Assembly: GCA_002496475.1 (NCBI GenBank)
Contig: DAJV01000082.1
Coordinates: 1 to 26,276, forward strand
Direction: 5' to 3'
DNA from: Vulcanisaeta sp. UBA163
GTDB taxonomy: Archaea; Thermoproteota; Thermoprotei; Thermoproteales; Thermocladiaceae
DNA: 26,276 nucleotides
Part shown: piece by piece, positions 22,218-26,276 of the stretch
Layout: each line of letters begins with the position of its first letter
How positions within the stretch are numbered: the first letter of the stretch is position 1
Notes under the pieces: generated by a model
The model's input: the letters and a program-made list of their open reading frames with translations, nothing else
Database searches by the model: none
Told to the model about the DNA's origin: nothing
Program-made: the position numbers and the translations under genes

Positions 22218-23615
22218 ATGGTTAATGTTTCTGACCTGTGTCATTGGGACCGTGAGTGTATTGTGAATTCCGTGGCATCGGTAATTATGCAATTGTTGAG
22301 AGGGTCCGTGCCCAGGGACGTTGCCAATAATAGTGCCTTCAAGGATTCTGCGTCCTGTGGGGATGTTAATTGCACGATTGTTGTCGATGATTTCTCGTTT
22401 ATTAAGGACCTGGACAGTGCAAGTATTAAGGATGGTGTTACTAAGGTCCTTAGGACTATGGATTTGGCGGATGTTCCTGAATTAATTCAATTATTCATAA
22501 ACATGGAACTGGAGGCCGGCATAAAGGCGGTTGATGAGTACGTAAACATTAATATAAATAGTGAATTAGGAGCCAAAATAAACGAAGCACTTGGAATAGC
22601 CCTATACTCAATAGCTGCCTATGACAATGCCATTACCAGATTCAGCGCAGCATCTGCAATATATGAGGGTATTGGTGATGTCAGCAGGGCTCGATTCATG
22701 GAAGCCATGTCAAAGATAGCCAGGGCTGAGGACCTTAGGATAAAGGCATCGAGGGTCCATGATGAGGGCAAGCATGACATTGAGAGGAGAATGGTTGAGG
22801 ATGCCTCTAAGCTATACGCTTCGTCTGTGGTAAACTTCAGGGAGGCCGTCGGCATTAGGGAGGCTAGGGCTAATGAGATCCTCAGTATGATGGACTCATC
22901 CGAGGTTCTAGCAAATTATTACTTCACCCATGGTGATATCGCCAGGGCAACGCAGTACTACGATATTTGCCGCAATGCCTCAAGTAACGTTGGGGATTTA
23001 GGCGAGGAGTACTGGAGCGTCGTGAAGATAAAGGGCGATCTATGCTCAGCCTTTTACCTGCTATGTAAGGCCATTGAGGAGGGTGATTGGAAGATTTATG
23101 AGGAAGCTGGCGATAAATTCCTTGGGTTGATAAATGAGGGTTTAATTGATGAATTGACAACAGAGGGTGCAGTAATGTCCTATAGAGGTGCCATAGACAG
23201 CATTAATGAGATTAATGATGCGGTTAGGGTGTACTCAAAGTACGTTAAGGCTGTGAGTAAGTATTTCGATAACATCATTAAGGATAGGTATGGTGACCTC
23301 CGCTCCTTTATTGAGGATTTTCGTGGAGGTAACTATGATAACATCGCCAGCGCACTTAATACTGATGTTAGTACCCTTAAGCTGTACGTTGTTGGTAAGG
23401 TGATCATGGACGTGGTTAAGGAAGAGGGACTAAGCGAGGACTCTGCCCTTGAAATACTTGCCTACCTGGCAGGCCTTGGTTTGAACCCAATAGATATGAG
23501 TATTGATGAAATTATGAATGAATTGCAGGGCCTTATTACAGATGAGGAGTTCCTTAGCGAGATAAGGAAGCTACTGCTGAAGATCAAGGATAAACTTAAT
23601 CATATTCTCGCCTGA
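22218..23615 (+). CDS. Helical, TPR-like protein of unknown function
   Basis: This 465-residue protein appears almost wholly alpha-helical from residue about 75 on. Paired helices with small residues and aromatic positions, such as ALGIALYSIAAYDNAITRFSA, YYFTHGDIARATQYYD and LCSAFYLLCKAIEEGDWKIY, resemble tetratricopeptide or related superhelical repeats. The N-terminal part has four Cys (residues 8, 14, 47 and 52) in loose pairs. There is no signal peptide or membrane segment. TPR-like proteins are scaffolds for protein binding, so the function is open. ATG 22218 is about 32 nt after the TATA-like GGAATTAAATAAC (22180-22192). It is followed by cca after 47 nt with a separate promoter. Confidence 0.8.
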   Translation: MVNVSDLCHWDRECIVNSVASVIMQLLRGSVPRDVANNSAFKDSASCGDVNCTIVVDDFSFIKDLDSASIKDGVTKVLRTMDLADVPELIQLFINMELEAGIKAVDEYVNININSELGAKINEALGIALYSIAAYDNAITRFSAASAIYEGIGDVSRARFMEAMSKIARAEDLRIKASRVHDEGKHDIERRMVEDASKLYASSVVNFREAVGIREARANEILSMMDSSEVLANYYFTHGDIARATQYYDICRNASSNVGDLGEEYWSVVKIKGDLCSAFYLLCKAIEEGDWKIYEEAGDKFLGLINEGLIDELTTEGAVMSYRGAIDSINEINDAVRVYSKYVKAVSKYFDNIIKDRYGDLRSFIEDFRGGNYDNIASALNTDVSTLKLYVVGKVIMDVVKEEGLSEDSALEILAYLAGLGLNPIDMSIDEIMNELQGLITDEEFLSEIRKLLLKIKDKLNHILA

Positions 23616-23630
23616 TACGGTCAGTGAAAG

Positions 23631-23640
23631 TAATTTTATA
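23631..23640 (+). promoter_or_regulatory. TATA-like element of cca
   Basis: GAAAG followed by TAATTTTATA is centred 27 nt before the GTG at 23663. The spacing supports that GTG as a leaderless start. Confidence 0.55.
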
Positions 23641-23662
23641 ACATTTTACTTACTGGTAATTC

Positions 23663-25036
23663 GTGGATATTGAGGAGATTATTAGGGAGGCTGCGAATAT
23701 ACTCACGCCAAGCCCTGAGGAAAGGAACAGGGTGATTAATACTGCGGATACCGTGGTTAAATTGATCACTGATGGTTTATTGAAGCGCAATTACAAGAAT
23801 TTTACTGTAACGATACAGGGCTCTGTGGCGAAGGATACTTGGTTACCTGGTGATAGGGATATAGACATATTCATTATCCTGCCTAGGGATTACTTCGATA
23901 AGATTAGGAGTGGTGATATAGTCAATGACTTGATAGATGTGGCCGTTGAATACAGGCTTAATTGGGATATTAAGTATGCTCAGCATCCTTATGTTCAATT
24001 ACTAGTTAATGATTTCGAAGTAGACGTAGTACCATGCATACGCATTAGCCCAGGCGAGCGGCCATTCACGGCAGCAGACAGGACACCATTACACACGGAT
24101 TTCGTGAAAGCCAAACTTATGCGAAGAACAACCGATGTTAGGTTATTAAAGGCATTCCTAAAGTCAGTGGGTATTTACGGTGCGGAGATTAAGGTACGGG
24201 GCTTCAGCGGTTATGTAAGTGAGCTCTTGATAATATACTATGGTTCCTTCCTAAATGCGATAAGGGCCATTAGTAATTGGCCAACCAGGTACGTCTTCAT
24301 AGACATGACCAATACTTACAACGAGAAGGATGCCGTGAAAAAGTTCAGGTCACCAGTCATCATAATAGACCCAGTCGATCCAAACCGCAATGCAGCAGCA
24401 TCAATAAATAGGGATACGCTGGCCACAGCCATAGCCGCATCGCGGGAATTCCTTAGGAACCCAAGTATTAAGTTCTTCACAAGAACCCAATACTTGGAAA
24501 CGGAGCTTAAGTTAGTATTACCAACCATGATAGTTAGGGCTCCATATCCAGAGGGCACTTCTCCAGACATAGTATGGGGTGAAATTACTAGGTTAATGGC
24601 ATCATTAGTGAGGAACCTAAGGAAACTTGGTTTTAGGGTTATTCGTTCAATGACATGGAGTGACGATAAATCAGTAATCCTACTAATGATAATGTTCGAG
24701 GAACTCGAACTCCCCCAGTATGAACCACATGAAGGCCCACCAGTTGATTCAGATGCAGCTGGGAGCTTCATAAGGAAGTATATTAATAGGCAAGACATCG
24801 TGGGGCCATTCATAAGGGGAACACGCTGGTTTGTAGTGAGGAAAAGGAGATTTCCAGACGTGGTTGATGCCACTAGGCACATAATATCCACCATATCACT
24901 TAAACACTTGAGAAATGTCCTGGCTAGTTCTGAGTACATTAAGGTTAAATCAATTAATGACATAGAGGTTTTTAATCCAAGTGAGAGAGCCATTGTTAAG
25001 GAATTTCTCTGGTCAAGGCCCTGGTGGTTAGCATGA
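23663..25036 (+). CDS. cca: CCA-adding tRNA nucleotidyltransferase, archaeal class I
   Basis: The enzyme adds or repairs the 3' CCA end of tRNAs without a nucleic-acid template. The 457-residue protein has the class I polymerase-beta-like core: QGSVAKDTWLPGDRDIDIF with Gly53, Ser54 and the metal-binding Asp66 and Asp68, and the third carboxylate Asp121 in FEVDVVPC. The body and tail domains follow (GFSGYVSELLI near 180-190 is the family's conserved helix). Length is typical of archaeal enzymes. Initiation is at GTG. A long antisense frame over 24316-25146 reflects codon bias and is not a gene. Confidence 0.95.
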   Translation: MDIEEIIREAANILTPSPEERNRVINTADTVVKLITDGLLKRNYKNFTVTIQGSVAKDTWLPGDRDIDIFIILPRDYFDKIRSGDIVNDLIDVAVEYRLNWDIKYAQHPYVQLLVNDFEVDVVPCIRISPGERPFTAADRTPLHTDFVKAKLMRRTTDVRLLKAFLKSVGIYGAEIKVRGFSGYVSELLIIYYGSFLNAIRAISNWPTRYVFIDMTNTYNEKDAVKKFRSPVIIIDPVDPNRNAAASINRDTLATAIAASREFLRNPSIKFFTRTQYLETELKLVLPTMIVRAPYPEGTSPDIVWGEITRLMASLVRNLRKLGFRVIRSMTWSDDKSVILLMIMFEELELPQYEPHEGPPVDSDAAGSFIRKYINRQDIVGPFIRGTRWFVVRKRRFPDVVDATRHIISTISLKHLRNVLASSEYIKVKSINDIEVFNPSERAIVKEFLWSRPWWLA

Positions 25037-25102
25037 TCTATCGATTCCAGTTTTATAAGCGATATTTTTTTAAAGTTTATCGATACAGAAGAGCAATAGG
25101 GT

Positions 25103-25543
25103 ATGTCAGTTACACCTGACCTTGAGTTGATGACATTCAAAGGCATTAAGGAGCTACTTAATTATGTAAATGCCCAAATAAGTGATCTCGAGAAGAGAAT
25201 TAAGGATATAGAGGGCTTAATGAGTGACCTTAAGGTTAAGGCAGATAAGTACATGGCCCTCCTACAAATGATAGAGGAAATCGTCGGGAAGGGACAGCAA
25301 CTATCACTATCTACAACAATAGAACTCACGGGACTAAAGATAATCTTTGACCCAAGGCCAATTGATGAGTATGAGTCACTTGATGAAAGCAGGAAGGCAA
25401 TGGCAGATAGGTTAGCCACCCTCACCAGGGTTAAGGATGTACTTGAGATCATTGCGAGTAAGCTTGGTGATAAAGCCGAGGTGCCAATAATGGTTGAGTT
25501 CAAAATGGGCATCCCAATAAAGATAATATTTAGGAGTTGGTGA
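25103..25543 (+). CDS. Coiled-coil protein of unknown function upstream of HPS
   Basis: This 146-residue protein has a long amphipathic, probably coiled-coil helix (residues about 12-62, e.g. AQISDLEKRIKDIEGLMSDL). Next come two strands (LSLSTTIELTGLKIIFDPR), a second helix (MADRLATLTRVKDVLEIIAS), and a final hydrophobic strand pair (VPIMVEFKMGIPIKIIFRSW). This helix-strands-helix order is reminiscent of prefoldin-like proteins, but I would not name it so. Its stop is 7 nt before the TTG start of the hexulose-phosphate synthase gene, so the two are cotranscribed. TTTTTTAAAG around 25066-25076 is a TATA candidate about 31 nt before the ATG. Confidence 0.8.
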   Translation: MSVTPDLELMTFKGIKELLNYVNAQISDLEKRIKDIEGLMSDLKVKADKYMALLQMIEEIVGKGQQLSLSTTIELTGLKIIFDPRPIDEYESLDESRKAMADRLATLTRVKDVLEIIASKLGDKAEVPIMVEFKMGIPIKIIFRSW

Positions 25544-25544
25544 G
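25539..25544 (+). promoter_or_regulatory. Ribosome binding site for the TTG-started HPS gene
   Basis: GGTGAG overlaps the stop codon of the preceding gene and lies 6 nt before TTG 25551. It matches the archaeal anti-SD sequence and supports the unusual TTG start. Confidence 0.55.
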
Positions 25545-25550
25545 TTCGAA

Positions 25551-26201
25551 TTGAAGCTACAGGTCGCGCTTGACCTAGTAGAGCCCAGCTTAGCTGTTGA
25601 TCTTGCCCGCAGGCTCTGCGGTGCTAATGCCGTGGATATCGTCGAGGCTGGTACACCATTAATAAAGACGGCAGGGATTTTCATAGTTAGCGCCCTGAAG
25701 GTCTCGTGTCCTAATGCGGAGATTATGGCGGATCTAAAGACGATGGACGTTGGATCACTCGAAGCCAGGCTTGCAATTAATGCCGGGGCAAGTATAGTGA
25801 GTGTGCTTGGTGCAGCTGCCAATGAAACAATAGGTGACTTCATAGCGGAGACTAAGAGACTTAATGGTAAGTCATTGATTGACATGATCAGTGTTAAGGA
25901 TCCCGTTAGTAGGGTTAAGGAGTTACTTAGTGTTGGATTAAGGCCTGATTATGTTGGGCTTCACTTGGGGATTGATGTTCAGAAGGGTAGGGGTTTGACT
26001 GCGGAGGACTTGGTGAAGGAAGCTGTTAAGATCAAGGGTGCATATGGCTTAGGTGTTGCAATAGCCGGTGGTATAGATGAGAAGATGGCGCAAAGGATTA
26101 AGGATACTAATATTGATGTCGTAATCGTGGGTAGGGCAATAACGCAGGCACCCGACCCAGTCAAGGCCGCGGAAAATATAAGGAGATTGCTTGGTATATA
26201 A
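25551..26201 (+). CDS. hps: 3-hexulose-6-phosphate synthase (OMP decarboxylase superfamily)
   Basis: Of the superfamily, HPS rather than orotidine-5'-phosphate decarboxylase fits: DIVEAGTPLIKTAG (residues 29-42) and MADLKTMDVG with Asp61, Lys63 and Asp66 are HPS-type, and Asp8 in VALDL is also present. It catalyses the aldol reaction of formaldehyde with ribulose-5-phosphate. In archaea lacking the oxidative pentose phosphate path it runs in reverse to give pentoses and needs phosphohexuloisomerase (PHI), which is not in the window. The 216-residue length is normal for HPS alone. TTG 25551 follows a GGTGAG site. The preceding coiled-coil gene is 7 nt away. Confidence 0.9.
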   Translation: MKLQVALDLVEPSLAVDLARRLCGANAVDIVEAGTPLIKTAGIFIVSALKVSCPNAEIMADLKTMDVGSLEARLAINAGASIVSVLGAAANETIGDFIAETKRLNGKSLIDMISVKDPVSRVKELLSVGLRPDYVGLHLGIDVQKGRGLTAEDLVKEAVKIKGAYGLGVAIAGGIDEKMAQRIKDTNIDVVIVGRAITQAPDPVKAAENIRRLLGI

Positions 26202-26214
26202 AAGTTCTAATTAG

Positions 26215-26228
26215 ATTCTCCCTTTTTA
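26215..26228 (+). terminator. T-tract after the HPS gene
   Basis: TTCTCCCTTTTTAC, 14 nt or more after the HPS stop, contains a T5 run after pyrimidines. That is a credible intrinsic terminator for archaeal RNA polymerase. No gene follows before the window ends. Confidence 0.4.
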
Positions 26229-26276
26229 CCTGCCGTTTGTCCCTAGAGGGTTATTCCGTGTGTTTTATGGTTATTT

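Noticed and set aside
22204..22266. A 20-codon hydrophobic ORF overlapping the start of the helical-repeat gene
   Set aside because: It starts close to or before the expected transcription start and has no sign of its own initiation; chance is likelier than a leader peptide.
22098..22292. A 64-codon minus-strand frame before the helical-repeat gene
   Set aside because: It overlaps the promoter and start of the plus-strand gene and is rich in unlikely residues.
24316..25146. A 276-codon open frame antisense to cca
   Set aside because: It lies wholly opposite a well-supported gene; such long antisense frames arise from codon bias, and the translation has no recognisable domain.
25412..25885. 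A 157-codon minus-strand frame over the coiled-coil and HPS genes
   Set aside because: It overlaps two confident genes and their junction and shows no family features.
25551..26201. Orotidine-5'-phosphate decarboxylase
   Set aside because: The EAGTPLIKTAG and DLKTMD motifs fit 3-hexulose-6-phosphate synthase better, and no pyrimidine genes are nearby.
1..26276. tRNA genes, rRNA genes or CRISPR arrays
   Set aside because: No cloverleaf consensus (TTCGAAT-type loop with matching arms), rRNA-like sequence or regularly spaced repeats were seen on reading; a tRNAscan or CRISPR search would settle it.

Overview
The window looks like chromosomal DNA of a hyperthermophilic crenarchaeon of the Thermoproteales. 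The reasons are: an archaeal gene set (family-B DNA polymerase, PCNA, TiaS, Nep1, class I CCA-adding enzyme, ribosomal protein S13 with archaeal features), many ATG/GTG/TTG starts lying 25-35 nt behind an A/T-rich TATA element (leaderless or nearly so), GGTGA-type ribosome binding sites only inside operons, and medium GC. Gene style and composition remind me of Vulcanisaeta/Caldivirga, but that is an impression, not a database match.

Layout. 1-874: wreck of an A-type flavoprotein (flavodiiron) gene on the minus strand, frameshifted and interrupted by what looks like the 3' end of an IS200/IS605-type tnpB. 1008-3565: glutamate dehydrogenase (minus), a divergent PadR-type regulator, and a CDP-alcohol phosphatidyltransferase. 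3643-7594: a small acidic-tailed protein convergent with a complete family-B DNA polymerase, which is itself divergent from a CPBP membrane protease, with one symmetric TATA-like element between the two. 7595-8222: a second tnpB relic, apparently internally deleted. 8191-11244 (minus): an operon of an aconitase-X-like protein, a small HAD phosphatase and a glutamine-amidotransferase/P-loop fusion with the CbiA/CobQ domains in reversed order; a second HAD phosphatase is divergent from it. 12339-12479 (minus): a 46-residue basic protein with its own promoter. 12534-14823: tiaS divergent from a PCNA with a long acidic N-terminal extension. 14875-18822 (minus): operon of glmS, a GlmU-like sugar nucleotidyltransferase and an unrecognised 303-residue protein. 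18871-21935 (minus): a GNAT acetyltransferase followed by nep1, then rps13 and a second sugar-phosphate nucleotidyltransferase upstream. 22218-26201 (plus): a helical repeat-like protein, cca, a coiled-coil protein and 3-hexulose-6-phosphate synthase.

Themes. Replication is represented by PolB and PCNA, and perhaps by the small protein beside polB; all three carry long glutamate-rich tails. RNA maturation is represented by TiaS, Nep1 and the CCA-adding enzyme. Sugar-nucleotide and cell-surface metabolism is represented by GlmS, two nucleotidyltransferases and a lipid head-group transferase. I see no tRNA or rRNA gene, CRISPR array or intact mobile element.
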